Shown: positions 12,501-25,661 of the stretch, piece by piece
How the letters are laid out: each line of letters opens with the position of its first letter
How positions within the stretch are numbered: the stretch's first letter is position 1
DNA from: Pratylenchus scribneri
Taxonomy: Eukaryota > Nematoda > Chromadorea > Rhabditida > Pratylenchidae
Direction: 5' to 3'
Length of the DNA stretch: 64,000 bases
NCBI GenBank assembly: GCA_030063045.1
Contig: JAQSEB010000115.1
Span: 124,001 to 188,000 of the forward strand
Position numbers and translations under genes: made by a program
The notes under the pieces: generated by a model
Seen by the model: only the letters and a program-made list of their open reading frames with translations
The model's database searches: none
What the model was told of the DNA's origin: nothing

Positions 12501-14057
12501 TCTGAATTCTACGTATCGATTCCTCTCACTTTCCCTTAATAAGGATTCAGAATCCCTTTTGAACTCAACGGAAATATCCACCAAATTGATCAGAACCAAA
12601 TTGGGCAGGGAAATAAACCAAAATTTCTCAGCTTTTGTAGAAAGATTTTAAACTTTAAAGAATATTTTATACCGTTTAAATCGAATTCATTCGTCTTTTA
12701 TCTTCTTTACTTACTTTATCGAAATGGGAAATGGGGAAATAAATGCTTCATAATTATTTGTCTGATAAGGAGATATACCTAGGTTTATTCTTTATTTGTC
12801 CTTTCTCTGATGAGGAATATATTTTTGACGATTTATATATAGAATGTTCCAAATAATTTTTCTCAATTTACAGTTGTAATGCTTATCGTGATCTTCATTT
12901 TTGCCCTCATGTCAATGTAAGTTTTAAAAACGGCACCAAATCAGTCCACAGTCCCACAAAATGAGGGAGATATTTTTGATGGAATTATTTACATCTAAAA
13001 GTGAGATAATTCCTGTTAGAAAGCTAATGAGAAGTCTAACTAACTAATTAAATTAATTCCACTTAGAATAATTCCGCCTTTTTATGTTTTCGCTTAGAAT
13101 AATTCCGCCTGTTTGTGTTTTCGCTTAGAATAATTCCGCCTGTTTTGTGTTTTCGCCTAGAATAATTCCGCCTGTTTTGTGTTTTTGCTTTAGAATAATC
13201 CGCCTGTTTTGTGTTTTCGCTTAGAATAATTCCGCCTGTTTTGTGTTTTTGCTTTAGAATAATCCGCCTGTTTTGTGTTTTCGCTTAGAATAATTCCGCC
13301 TGTTTGTGTTTTCGCTTAGAATAATTCCGCCTGTTTGTGTTTTCGCTTAGAATAATTCCGCCTGTTTTGTGTTTTCGCTTAGAATAATTCCGCCTTTTTA
13401 TGTTTTCGCTTAGAATAATTCCGCCTTTTTATGTTTTCGCTTAGAATAATTCCGCCTTTTTATGTTTTCGCTTAGAATAATTCCGCCTGTTTTGTGTTTT
13501 CGCTTAGAATAATTCCGCCTTTTTATGTTTTCGCTTAGAATAATTCCGCCTGTTTTGTGTTTTCGCTTAGAATAATTCCGCCTGTTTTGTGTTTTCGCTT
13601 AGAATAATTCCGCCTTTTTTGTATTTTCGCTTAGAATAATTCCGCCTGTTTTGTGTTTTCGCTTAGAATAATTCCGCCTGTTTTGTGTTTTCGTTTAGAA
13701 TAATTCCGCCTGGTAAGATTAATTCCGCTTATTCCTTTAAATAAGCATATTCGACCAAACATTTCTCTTCCTAAATTGATTCCCCTTTTCCCAAATTAAA
13801 GTTTCTACTATGAATATCGCACCAATTCGGACGATGAGGATGCCGACGACGACAATGAAGAGGACGAAGAATTTGAGGAAAAATTAATGGGAAAAGGCCG
13901 TGCTAAATCGCCACTAAAAGCCATTATTTCGGCCACAAATGGAATTGGCAATGAGGAAAATGGGGTGAAGTTGAGAAAAGGAGGAGGAGGCCCTGCCGAG
14001 AATTTTGGCTATCAAAGTGAATTAGATTTGGACAAAATTGAAGGAGCCAGATTTTGA
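3577..14057 (+). CDS. Peptide transporter, POT/PTR (SLC15, PEPT) family
   Basis: Proton-coupled oligopeptide transporter-like integral membrane protein, about 846 aa, close to the length of nematode PEPT proteins. Exons: 3577-3706, 4740-4960 (donor uncertain; 4934 possible), 6012-6263, 6828-6865, 6919-7117, 8415-8561, 8609-8644, 9071-9226, 9493-9599, 10360-10759, 11237-11376, 11623-11776, 12149-12280, 12333-12462, 12874-12916, 13802-14057. Family signatures are ILPLYLLNVLKF, LADGYIGKFWTI, GGDQFESHQERMISVFFS, LPLPMFWALYDQQ, LLLPDMMQFVNP, a large extracellular domain in exons 10-12, and AAEILFSITGYEFAYSQ in TM10. The cytosolic tail is acidic. The N-terminal exon (FLIVLNEFCQKFAALS) aligns with the TM1 motif but has lost ExxER. 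The start Met at 3577 is a best guess; another in-frame Met lies upstream. Confidence 0.88.
3758..4055. mobile_element. M1 family MITE in transporter intron 1
   Basis: About 300 bp with complementary ends: TTTTGGACATAACTCAATAA on the left and ATTGAGTAATGGGCC on the right. It carries the internal landmarks of the family (CCTAAATGTCTTCTAAAAAG; GGGTTTATTACATTCGAAGA). It lies within the first intron, starting about 50 bp after the donor. Confidence 0.75.
4271..4608. mobile_element. M3 family foldback element in transporter intron 1
   Basis: A 338-bp palindromic element. The left arm AACTGGGCGAAGTCGCTTGT and the right arm end (GCGCCGTCGCCCACAGTT) are near reverse complements. Inner arms share ATCAAATTAAAGAG and GGCTATCGATTGATAT with their complements. 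The same core occurs four times in the GNAT gene intron at 27.7-29.1 kb. Confidence 0.7.
6458..6760. mobile_element. M1 family MITE in transporter intron 3
   Basis: The left end reads TTTTTGGCCAATAGCTCAAC followed by AAGGAAGCAACCAATTTTGG; the right end has the complementary TATATCGCTTCTCGATTAGG through TTATTGGCCAAAAA. The element fills more than half of the 564-bp intron between exons 3 and 4. Confidence 0.75.
7161..7465. mobile_element. M1 family MITE in transporter intron 5, copy 1
   Basis: It begins TTCTTTTGGTCATAACTCAA and contains the AAGGAAGCACCCAATTTGGG arm. The right arm is more decayed (TATATCGCATTCCTATTTTG), so the copy looks older or partly rearranged. It is the first of three M1-related stretches in a 1.3-kb intron. 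Confidence 0.65.
7640..7835. repeat. Truncated M1 MITE remnant in transporter intron 5
   Basis: Only the right half is recognisable: GGATTTTGCACTCAAAGACC, the TATATCGCATTCCCAGTTTG segment and a terminal TGAGATATGGGTCAAAAACC. No complementary left arm is present, so this is a partial copy. Confidence 0.5.
8057..8365. mobile_element. M1 family MITE in transporter intron 5, copy 2
   Basis: Well-preserved inverted ends: TTTTTGACCCATAACTCAGC on the left and GAGTTATGGGCCAAAAATTG on the right, each joined to the CCAATTTTGGAAGGCGATAT type arm or its complement. It ends only about 50 bp upstream of the acceptor of exon 6. Confidence 0.72.
8738..8990. mobile_element. M1 family MITE in transporter intron 7
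   Basis: A diverged, shortened copy (about 250 bp). The left end is TTTGGCTTTATCTCAATGAA and the right end TTCCTTCTTGAGTTATATCC. The internal segment GCCAGTTTTTTAGAGGAAAT corresponds to the family core. Confidence 0.55.
9660..10258. repeat. 32-bp minisatellite (array MS2) in transporter intron 9, about 19 copies
   Basis: Units of 32 bp containing TTTTGTGTTTTCGCTTAGAA followed by TAATTCCGCCTG, in tandem and nearly identical in the centre, with degenerate first units (GCTAAGAATAATTCCACCTG). The array fills most of the intron between exons 9 and 10 and stops about 100 bp before the acceptor. Confidence 0.97.
11821..12106. mobile_element. M1 family MITE in transporter intron 12
   Basis: It begins ATTCTTTTGGACATAATTCA with the AACAAGGAAGCAACCAATTT arm and ends with TTGCCTTCCCGAATTAGTTA followed by a decayed terminal segment (TATTATGGATCAAAAT). 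It lies between the donor after exon 12 and the acceptor of exon 13. Confidence 0.7.
13057..13712. repeat. 32-bp minisatellite (array MS3) in transporter intron 15, about 20 copies
   Basis: Same unit and orientation as the array at 9.66-10.26 kb, but with more length variants: units with TTTTTATG in place of the TTTTGTG segment, units with an extra T (GTGTTTTTGCTTTAGAATAA) and units lacking a T. The variant mixture suggests independent expansion from the same seed. Confidence 0.97.
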
Positions 14058-14321
14058 TAAATAAAAATATAGAATTTTTAAACTATTTTAAAATTAATTT
14101 TGATGTTTTTGTATGAACATTTTTGAGCATTCCTAATTTTTTCTCGTCATCATTTTTTTGTCATGCCTTTTTAATCAGTCACTTTATGTAAAACTACTTA
14201 AGCCCAATCCCGAGTGCCTTATTCTTTTTGCCGAATGTAATGATAATTGTGAATAAAATTAAATGAAATAATTGGGAATATGAAAAAAGGACATTTAAAT
14301 AGAACCGATTCAATGCCTGGG

Positions 14322-14430
14322 ACAATTCTTTTGGCCATAGCTCAAGAGCGAAATAACCAATTCAGGAAGGAGATATGCCATGCCATTCAAAAGCCATAAA
14401 TATCCTCTAAAATTTGGCTTTGTTTTCTTT
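14322..14430. repeat. Half copy of M1 MITE downstream of transporter gene
   Basis: Only the left arm is visible: ATTCTTTTGGCCATAGCTCA, then AACCAATTCAGGAAGGAGAT and AAATATCCTCTAAAATTTGG. The right arm is missing. Confidence 0.55.
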
Positions 14431-14510
14431 TTCCCATTATTAGATAAAATGAATTCCTTTCTTGAAAATCCAACAAAATAAAAAGCACAAAAATTTTATT
14501 TTAAGCATTT

Positions 14511-15152
14511 CCCATAATGGGCAATGCAATTCCAAAATTTATTTTACCTTACCAATTAATGGCAGGAAATTATACGCACCTTTACTTTGTGCTTTTAAAG
14601 CGATGAAATGTATGAAAATTGGGAATTTGTAGAATTAATTCTAGCAAATTGTAGATGCGTTGGAAGGGGCACAAAGGGCATCAATTTTATGCATCCTGCA
14701 CATTCTTTTTCAAAGAAAATAAAGAGTGCCTGCCCATATCTTTCATTGTCAGGTGCCCTACTCTTCCTATTGAAACACTCATTTCCCTTCGTTACCTTTC
14801 CTTGATTCCTGCTGCAGGCACAACGTTAAATGGGAGACTGCCTTTTGGCTTTGGTTGAAAGACTGGGGAAGGAGTGTTCCAATAAGTAGAAGAGAGCCCA
14901 TGACAATTAAAGATATGTGAAGACACTATTATTTATTTTGATTGAAAAGAAATATGCAGAATGCATGAAATGACTGCCTTTTGTGTCCCTTCCAACGCAT
15001 CTACAATTTACTCCAATTAATTCTATAAATTCCCAATTTCTATTCGTGTGGTCAGCTTAACAGCTCCTGAGTAAAGGTGCTTCTATATTTCCTACCAGAA
15101 ATGGTGTGGAATAATTAAATTTTGGAATTGCATTGCCCAATATGGGCAGTGC
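14511..15152. mobile_element. Large foldback (inverted-repeat) element, about 640 bp
   Basis: A long imperfect palindrome centred near 14,835. The left arm runs from CCCATAATGGGCAATGCAAT through CGCACCTTTACT and AATTGTAGATGCGTTGGAAG; each landmark reappears as reverse complement on the right (CTTCCAACGCATCTACAATT, AGTAAAGGTGCT, ATTGCATTGCCCAATATGGG). There is no transposase, so it is probably a non-autonomous transposon. Other copies would be expected in the genome. Confidence 0.75.
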
Positions 15153-15514
15153 GTAAAAATGGAAATTAAAAAACAATAAATTTTGATAGTTTTTTGAAAC
15201 TATTGATGAATTTAAATTTTTGGGTGTAAACTTAATATAATTTTTAGAAAAATTTGAAAAAATAACATGATCTGATTAATAAAAAAATTTATAGAGTAAA
15301 GCGGGATGTTTTTGACTAATGCCAATGCGGACGGATTTGGGCCCAGTCGAGAATTGACGATTAGCGGGGCCATTCTCATTGGGTATTCAATAATTAATTA
15401 TTATCTCAAAATACAAATTTAAAAAAAAATGTTAAAAATAATTTTAAAAATGTTAAATTCAATTTATTTATCGATTAAAATAAAATCAACAAAATAAAAA
15501 AAAACAATTTTTTA

Positions 15515-17069
15515 TCAATTCTCGGATCGTTTATTTCCACCGTTCTTCTTGTTTTTCCCTCCTCTCCGCATTTTCTTCAATTTTTTGCGCACATTTTTGC
15601 CATGCAAAATTCTCTTCTCCACCAATTTTGCCGGTGCCACTTTCTTCCCTTCTCCTTCGTCTTCCTCAATGTTTGTGTCGAACACCTCCCCAATTGGATC
15701 GTCCATTTTGACATCGCCAACCATTTTTGCCTTCACAACACGTTCCTCCTTTTGTTCCTCCCGCAATCGAAATTCCATGGCCTTTTGTAATTTCACTTGA
15801 CGCCGAAGCATGTTTGGGCTTTGATATTCTGGGTTATCGTAGAGCACTGTGCCGCAGAATGAACCGTCGAAGATGCGAATTGGTTGCAGCACGAAACGGG
15901 GACCTGCAATAAAAATAAATAAATTCTATGGGCTTCTAATTATGCAAATTTTGGTAATTTTAGGGCATTTTTGATTAGAATTTTGCTCTTATTAACGTAT
16001 TTGGTCTAGACTGTACTGTAAAATTTATAAAAATGAATAAAAATGATAATCAATTCCAAAAATAAAATTTTTCCTTGAGGGAATTCGAACCCGTGAGCCG
16101 TGACCAAAAAAAATAATAAAAAATGTTTTTCTAGTTTTAAAAAAATTTTCTTCCAAATGGATTCGAACCATTGACTTCTAAAAAATAAGATTTTTTCCTA
16201 GCCTTAAAAATATTTTCCCCGGAGTGGATTCGACTAGAGACTTAAATTTTGTAAAAGCGAAGAGCTCCCCCCCCCCCCCCCCCCGTTTGGGTCAAAATTT
16301 TTTCGAAATTATTATTTTTTGATAAAATTTTTACTGACCAATTTCTTGCAATTCTTCTTTTCCATCAACAATTTGGTAATTGCGAAACCTAAAATAAAAT
16401 ATATTTTAATTAAAATTGATCGGATAAATGATCTCACCAAATATTCCCATCATCTGTTAAGGCAAAATTGAAAACATGATCGATGAATGGCTGACTTTTG
16501 GGATGGAAATTCGGCGTTTTGAATGTCTAAAAAACATTTTTTATTTTAATAAACCCGAATTAATCCTACATTCAAAAACAATTCCTTGATAAGTCGCAAA
16601 TGGGATTTCTCATCAAATTGTGGATCGAATGAGAGAATTGGCCGCGAACCCTTCAAACAATTGCCGACCATGTTCAGCTCGGTCATTGTGTGCATGTTAT
16701 GAACGAGGAATTTGATCGACGGTCCTCCGTCCACATTTGAGGCCCACTAAATATTTTTAATTCAATTTTTCGATTATAATTATAAGTAAAAACCATGTAA
16801 ACGTCTCTTCCCTTCCGACTTTCAAAATAAATGCATTTGGTGCAATTGGAAAGTTCGCACATTTCGTTCAAATCGTCCGCCATATTCCCATTTTTTCCAT
16901 ATTTTGATTCCATCCGAACATGGGGCATTAGGCGCTGTAAATCGTTGACAAGATGCCGAGTCCGGGCCACCGATCCGCGAGAACAAAGTAGTAGAACGCG
17001 TTCTCGATCCGTCCATTTTGATTGATTTTGCTTGTCAGTTTCTTCCTCCATATTTTTGTCAATTTCCAT
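15515..17069 (-). CDS. Ribosome biogenesis protein BRX1 homologue (Brix domain)
   Basis: Nucleolar assembly factor of the 60S subunit, 326 aa (human BRIX1 is about 353). Exons in transcription order: 17069-16794, 16746-16570, 16526-16438, 16388-16339, 15903-15515. Brix-domain signatures in order are VLLLCSRGSVARTRHLVNDL near the N-terminus, NCTKCIYFESRKGRDVYMW, GPSIKFLVHNMHTMTEL, NCLKGSRPILSFDPQFDE, FHPKSQPFIDHVF, WFRNYQI, PRFVLQPIRIFDGSF and YQSPNMLRR. The C-terminal tail is strongly basic, as expected of a pre-rRNA binding protein. It is transcribed away from eRF1 across a 513-bp interval. All junctions keep the frame and use GT-AG. I am confident of the family. Confidence 0.95.
16070..16270 (-). 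repeat. tRNA-like (SINE-type) fragments in BRX1 intron 4
   Basis: Three short segments in about 200 bp carry B-box-like cores: GGAATTCGAACCCGTGAGCC, GGATTCGAACCATTGACTTC and a decayed GTGGATTCGACTAGAGAC. Read on the minus strand these give GGGTTCGAAT, the T-loop/B-box consensus. No full tRNA cloverleaf can be drawn. I read them as remnants of tRNA-derived SINEs; chance similarity is not excluded. Confidence 0.35.
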
Positions 17070-17582
17070 TTTTTTAATTTCTGAAATTTTTTAAAAGTTT
17101 TTTAACATTCGAAATTCAGAAAATCATAAAAATAAAGACTAAAATTGGCTCTAATTTTCTTAAAATTCGTATTTCATATTTCTGTTTTCGTTTTCCGAAT
17201 TTGGATTTTCGATCAAATATCAAAACAAATAGATTAAAAATAAATTAAACATTTTGGATAATTAATAAAAGCATCAATTTATTATTGAGAGTTGAGACCA
17301 TCCACTTTTTATTTGATTAATTAAAGATTAATAAAGTTCAAGGTTTAACGCAACAATTTTTCACCGATCGATACCTATTATCTATTAACCTAATTTAGTA
17401 TTAGCTAAAAATGGAAACAAAAATTGTTATAGGTATATCAAATCAAATACTTCATCTCTTTATTTATATGTACTTTATGGTTTATTTCACTATTTTAATT
17501 CTTGAATTTTTAGAAAAAAACACTAAATAATAAATTAATAAATTTATTTGGCCTTCGATTCGAATAAATCTTCATCAACAAA
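17070..17582. promoter_or_regulatory. Divergent intergenic region between BRX1 and eRF1
   Basis: A 513-bp AT-rich interval between the two start codons, so it must contain both promoters unless either gene is transcribed from further away. I see no clear TATA box or other named motif. Both genes serve the translation machinery, so a shared bidirectional promoter is plausible, but this is inference from spacing. Confidence 0.4.
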
Positions 17583-20197
<2,615 letters not shown>

Positions 20198-21226
20198 ATG
20201 AATTAAATTTGATGATGATTCCTATTTCCTTGCGATTTGAAAAGATGGATTCATTTTCATGGCTTTTTTCCATCCATATCCATTCATCCCAATTATTTAT
20301 GCCTCAATCCAATCTATGCTTCTTCATTTTAATTTGTATTTCCACACCACCAAAATCCACTTCTTCATTATTCATAAAATTAATTTTGGTCGGGAATTAT
20401 TATTTAAAAATAATTATATTGTGGAGGCTCTTCCAATTTTTTTCCAAAAAATTCAATGAAAATTTGATTTATTTCCCCCAAAGTTGTTTGTTGTTGAATC
20501 AAAAACGATAAATAATTTCGAAGAATTTTGTTCTTTTATTTATTAAAGAAATTTGTATTATTCAATCAATGAATCAATTTTTATTTATTTTTATTAATTA
20601 GATTGGAGGTTTGCCGAACGGAAAATTGCCCTTTATAAATTACCTCTAATAAACATTACCTTTTTGGGTGAAAAGTGTAAATAAATAGAGTACAAGAAAA
20701 AATGTTTATTTTCTATTCAATCTTTATTTATTCGGGTGGCCCCATTCCCATTTTCGTAAAAAATCGACACACAAATATAAAACAAAATATTTTCTTCAAA
20801 AATTAACGGAAAAAACATTGATAAAAATCATCAAAACCAATTCATTTTTGAATGGATGTAAGTTGTCACTTGTTTTTATTGATTTAAAAGGCAACCATTT
20901 TATTCAATGCTTAAATCAAAACAAAAATAAATCCGATAATAAGCATAATATAAACCTATTAGCTAGAATTAGAACTCTAGACTCTACTAATTATTATTTA
21001 TTAATTATATTGATTGATATTTAAAAGTTATTTTAAATGCTTTAATCAAAATTAAACTCGCTAAAAGCCTCCTTAAACTCCGACTCCCTTCCAAAATTTT
21101 AAGCAATCAAAAATTCTTGTTTTTATTTTGATTGATTCAAAAGCCATTTTCAATGCTTACTTAAATCTCAAAAAAATGTTTAAAAATAAATCCAATTTAT
21201 TTAAAATTTAGCAATCAGCAGAAAAG
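20198..21226. other. Intergenic region between eRF1 and cytochrome b5 reductase
   Basis: 1,029 bp of AT-rich sequence with no credible exon. Just before the next start codon there is a TTTAGCAATCAGCAG acceptor-like sequence, with the last AG four bases before the ATG, which could serve for spliced-leader addition if the organism trans-splices. Two segments around 20,870 and 21,115 resemble each other (TTGTTTTTATTGATTTAAAA; TTGTTTTTATTTTGATTGAT). Confidence 0.45.
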
Positions 21227-23458
21227 ATGAAGCAACAAGGCAAGGACGCTGTATTCTCCAATTCACCGGCAACTTATGTGGTCATTTCCGCCGTCACAAT
21301 TGGCACAATTGCCGCCCTCTACTATTTGTTCAAATGCAAAGGCTGCGGTGGTTCAAAGAAAAAGAACCATCAAAAAGGCCCGGTGACGCTGGAAAACCCC
21401 GACGTGAAATATCCGCTCAAATTGATCAGCCGACAGGAAGTTTCACATGATACAAGGTTTTTTGAATTATTTTGATTGAATTAATCTAAAATTTTTGCAG
21501 ACGTTTCCGTTTTGCACTGCCCACCGAAAAGCATATTCTCGGTCTTCCGGTCGGACAGCATATTTATGTTAGCGCCAAGGTAATTAATTATAAATTAAAT
21601 TAATTTCAACTACACTATTTGATAATCAAGACCAAATAATAAGTAATAGTGGGTTTTGAGGTCGAGAGTATATCTTCGATTTTCATAATATAGAAGCTTT
21701 TCTTTTTTTTACTTCATTGTTCTTTAAAATCTAATCTTTAGCCTAAACTCTAATCAAACCTACAATTTTTAGCAAATAAATTTTTGAACCATTTCGATGA
21801 TTTTCTTATCTTTGAAGCCTACTAATCTTTAGCCTAAACCTTAATCCAAACCTACAATTTTTAGCAAATAAAATTTTAAACCGGTTTTTGAACCACTTGG
21901 GCCAGAGTAAACCAATGTCAATTGCGATTTCTCCGACCTTGAAAATTTACGATTGCGTTATTTTAAGCCAAAAAATATCTTCCTCCATAAAAAATATACC
22001 CAAAAATTTAATTTTCCAAATCTCTAATCCATATTTTAACAGATTGATGGTAAAATGGTGGTTCGTCCGTACACGCCCGTGTCCAGCGATGATGACCAAG
22101 GCTTTGTGGAATTTGTAATCAAGGTCCAAACAACTTCAAAAATTTATTAAAATTAAATTTATAATTTAAGGTCTATTTTCGTGGAGTTCATCCAAAATTC
22201 CCGGACGGCGGTAAAATGTCCCAACATTTGGAAAGTTTGGAAATTGGTTAGTTTTTTTTGTAATTTTTGAAATAATTTAATTCTTTTTATTAGGTGACAC
22301 TCTGGACTTCCGTGGTCCAAATGGACTGATTGTGTACGGCGGGAATGGGACATTCTCAATTCGAACGGAAAAAAAGTTGCCGCCAATTTCGCGTCATTTT
22401 GATGAAATTGGGCTGATCGCTGGCGGTTCCGGGATTACTCCAATGCTTCAGGTCAAAATACCCTAAAATACTTAAGGCTTGTATTTTTAGCCTGATAGAT
22501 GATAGTGAATATTATTTATAGGTTAACTAGAGTTACAAAAAATATTTTACCAAAAAAGACTTGAAAACTTTAGTTCAGAGGGTAAACTCTCCACATTGAA
22601 AAATTTAGGTCATGGGTTCGAATCCGCTCCGAGGCAAATATTTTTTTGGCGCTTTATAACACTTATATTTTACAGTACAAGTACATTTATAGACAAAATA
22701 CAGTAATCCAAAAAATTACAACAAATTATCAAAAATATAAATAATTAAATTATTTATATTTTTAGTTGATCCGTGAAATTATGAAACACCCGGAGGACCA
22801 GACCAAAGTTTCATTGCTTTTTGCCAACCAAAGCGAAAGTGACATTCTGCTCAAGTAATCTTCACAAAAATTATAAATTATTTGGTAAATTTAAGGGACG
22901 AATTGGACATTCTCTCCATTGAGCATGTCGGACGTTTCCATATTTGGTACACGGTGGATCGGGCACCCGACTCGGATTGGCCATATTCCGTTGGATTCAT
23001 CAATGAGCAAATGATTGCCGACCATTTGCCCGTTAACAAAGTTGGCTCCGCAATTTTCATGTGCGGTCCTCCACCAATGGTGAATTAAATTAAATATTTT
23101 TTAATTTTTTTTTTTGGTAATTTTCTAATTTTTTTATTTTTAAATAATTTTCAATTTTTTAATTTAATTTTTTTTTGTAATTTTCAATTTTCTAAATTAA
23201 TTTTTTTCAAACAATTTTCAATTTTTTAATTTGATTTTTTTCAAACAATTTTCAATTTTTTAATTTAATTTTTTTCAAACAATTTTCAATTTTTTAATTT
23301 AATTTTTTTCAAACAATTTTCAATTTTTTTAATAATTTTCAATTTTTTAAAATTTCATTTTTAAATTAATTTTCCATTCATCAATTCAGATCACCTATGC
23401 CTGCCATCCATCCCTGGACAAGCTGAACTTCCCGATGGAAAATCGTTTTGTGTTTTAA
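21227..23458 (+). CDS. hpo-19: NADH-cytochrome b5 reductase (CYB5R3 type, membrane-anchored)
   Basis: FAD enzyme passing electrons from NADH to cytochrome b5 for desaturation, sterol synthesis and similar ER reactions; 321 aa. Exons: 21227-21456, 21501-21579, 22043-22123, 22171-22246, 22294-22451, 22766-22854, 22896-23079, 23390-23458. An N-terminal hydrophobic segment (residues about 18-36) followed by Cys/Lys-rich [11 protein letters not shown] suggests a signal anchor. FAD-binding RPYTPVS lies near residue 111, [11 protein letters not shown] follows, the NADH-binding [10 protein letters not shown] is at 198-208 and CGPPPM at 294-299; the protein ends in the typical aromatic FVF. C. elegans places hpo-19 next to erfa-1 (from memory), so the symbol is assigned by similarity plus that neighbourhood; other CYB5R paralogues are possible. 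Confidence 0.94.
22560..22645 (+). repeat. tRNA-like (SINE-type) fragment in reductase intron 5
   Basis: TTTAGTTCAGAGGGTAAACT resembles an A-box/D-arm and GGGTTCGAATCC a B-box/T-arm, spaced about 35 bp apart as in tRNA. The anticodon arm and acceptor stem do not pair convincingly, so I call a decayed tRNA-derived element rather than a tRNA gene. Confidence 0.45.
23095..23350. repeat. AT-rich tandem repeat in last reductase intron
   Basis: Imperfect units of roughly 35 bp built of CAATTTTTTAATTTAATTTT and TTTTCAAACAATTTT, about five copies with decayed flanks. It makes up most of the 310-bp intron. Confidence 0.8.
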
Positions 23459-25661
23459 TGGAAATCACTGAATGTGGCAGCAACAATTATGACACGAATA
23501 TTTAAATAGAAGCCATCATCTCAAAATATAAATGAATTTGACGGGAATCGACCACCACAAATAGTCAATATTTACATAAATCCTTCCTCTGAATTTTCCC
23601 ATCAATTTGATTAAATTTGTAGACTTGAATAAATTTTAGAATCTTATGTAATTTGAAAGGAAAAAAGCTATCTTCAATGGTTCTCCAATTTGGATACTCT
23701 AAGAATGGAGGGTGTAATCAGAAAAAAGCCAAAAATTCTACAAAAAAGCTTTAAAGTAATCCAATTTTTTCCAATTACCAAACTTTATTTATTTACATTA
23801 GATTGTTGCGTTCAAATTTCATATTTGTTTACTTTTCCTTTATCCCGCCGATCCTTGATCCTCAAAATTTCGGATCCAAGTCCACAATACTCGAAAATAA
23901 ATTGTTTTATTTCACTCCCGCTACTTTGTAAAATCTTTTTAAATTACAGTTTATTTGAATTATTCTAAGCGAAAACACAAAACAGGCGGAATTATTCTAA
24001 GCGAAAACACAAAACAGGCGGAATTATTCTAAGCGAAAACACAAAACAGGCGGAATTATTCTAAGCGAAAACACAAAACAGGCGGAATTATTCTAAGCGA
24101 AACACAAACAGGCGGAATTATTCTAAGCGAAAACACAAAACAGGCGGAATTATTCTAAGCGAAAACACAAAACAGGCGGAATTATTCTAATAAGCGAAAA
24201 AAACAAAACAGGCGGAATTATTCTAAGAGAAAACATAAAATCTAACCGAATGAAACACAAACTCCTCAAAAGTTTTAGTAGAAATTCTCCATTTTTTTTC
24301 CTAAAATTTTCGAAAAAATTGAGATTATTCCCTTAAAAAAGATCCTGCCAAGTGCCAACTGCCAAGGCAATCTCTTTTAATAAAAATGATGAGGTAACCC
24401 ATTCAACTATGCTAAAAGTTGGTCCACGGGCAGCAGATGGAAAGACGACAGCAAATAATGAAAATGCACTCTTCCTTTTCAGCATCCTTCAAGGAATTTT
24501 CTTTTTATGTGGCTTTATGTTGGCAATTGTCTGGGCCACTCTGCTCTGAATGGGATGGGAATGGGAAAGCCGGCTGGCAAAAAGCCGCCTTCTAAGTTCT
24601 AAAGCTAACCATTGGCCCCCACATTCCCTTTCGGCCTCTGACTGTGCCGCCGGCGTTCCTTCCGCATTTTCGCGCCAACAACATTATGGAGGAAAAAAAG
24701 ATGAGAATGAAAATTGGTAGAGCCGTAAAAGGCAAAGAGGCTTTTTTATACAATTTCCCCTTGTCCAATTCATTCGGGCCAAAAATTAATGGAGTGAGGA
24801 ATACCCGGCAATTTCCTTTACATTTTTCTCCCATAAAGCACGCGTCAAAAATGCCAAAAATGGAATATGGTTTTTAGGCAATCGCCGTTAAAAGAAAGAA
24901 TATATTTAGGGCAATCTCCATCAAAAATCTCGCCAATTTCCCCGTAATCCCCTCCAATCCAAAGATATATGCCCTGCGGGGATGGGAATAATTCATTGCC
25001 TCCTTCGTTCCTTTTGGCCAATGTGTGGTTGTTGGCAGTTAGTCTTTCTACTTGGCTGGCTCACATGCTAGCTCATTCCCGACCATCCATCCATTCACCG
25101 CGCCAATTTTCCTCTTTTCTTGTCCAAAATCCTCTCACTCTCAACTACATTTTTCACTTTCCTCCTTAATTAGGGCCGCTTTATGCCCCACCGGCATTTT
25201 TATTTAAAATTTTCTCACTATCTCCATTAAATATTTTAAAATGAAAAACGTGACAATTTCAATGAATTTTGTGGGTTCAATTTCCTCCTTAATTAGGGCC
25301 GCTTTATGTGCCCACCGGCAACAAATTTTGTTCACATTTTCCCACCATTTTAAAATTTTAAAAAATATTTCCACAAAAAAATGAATAAAAATTCCATAAT
25401 TTCCAATGAATTTTTGATGGGAAATTATTAGAAAAGTGCACAAGCCGGCATAAATATACCAAAAACCAATAGGCGGCCGCCAAAACAGAGTGGCATTGTT
25501 TATAAAGAAGGATTGAATTACTTGGCCCGAATATTTTATTCCCAGCCAATTTTTTTCTTTTCATTCATTTTTTTCCATTATTTCTGAATGAATTTACGCT
25601 TAATCTTTAGGAAACAAATTTTGCTTATTTTTCAGAAATTTACCAAATTTTCCTCCAAAAA
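23459..25661. other. Intergenic region between reductase and GNAT gene
   Basis: No coding exon recognised. It holds a 32-bp minisatellite at 23.96-24.24 kb. A 37-bp segment (CTCCTTAATTAGGGCCGCTT with ATGCCCCACCGGCA) at about 25,160-25,197 is repeated with one insertion at 25,284-25,322. Open frames here are low-complexity and do not resemble proteins I know. Confidence 0.5.
23962..24242. repeat. 32-bp minisatellite (array MS4), reverse orientation, about 9 copies
   Basis: The unit is the reverse complement of that in the arrays at 9.66 and 13.06 kb: AATTATTCTAAGCGAAAACA followed by CAAAACAGGCGG. The last units are degenerate (TAATAAGCGAAAAAAAC). This array is intergenic, unlike its relatives inside the transporter introns. 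Confidence 0.97.

Larger units (their letters stand above)
14058..15514. other. Convergent intergenic region between transporter and BRX1
   Basis: No coding potential. It holds a half copy of an M1 MITE, then a 640-bp foldback element, and AT-rich sequence containing the 3' ends of both convergent genes. An AATAAA-type signal (GATAAATAAAAAT) lies right after the transporter stop codon. Confidence 0.6.
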
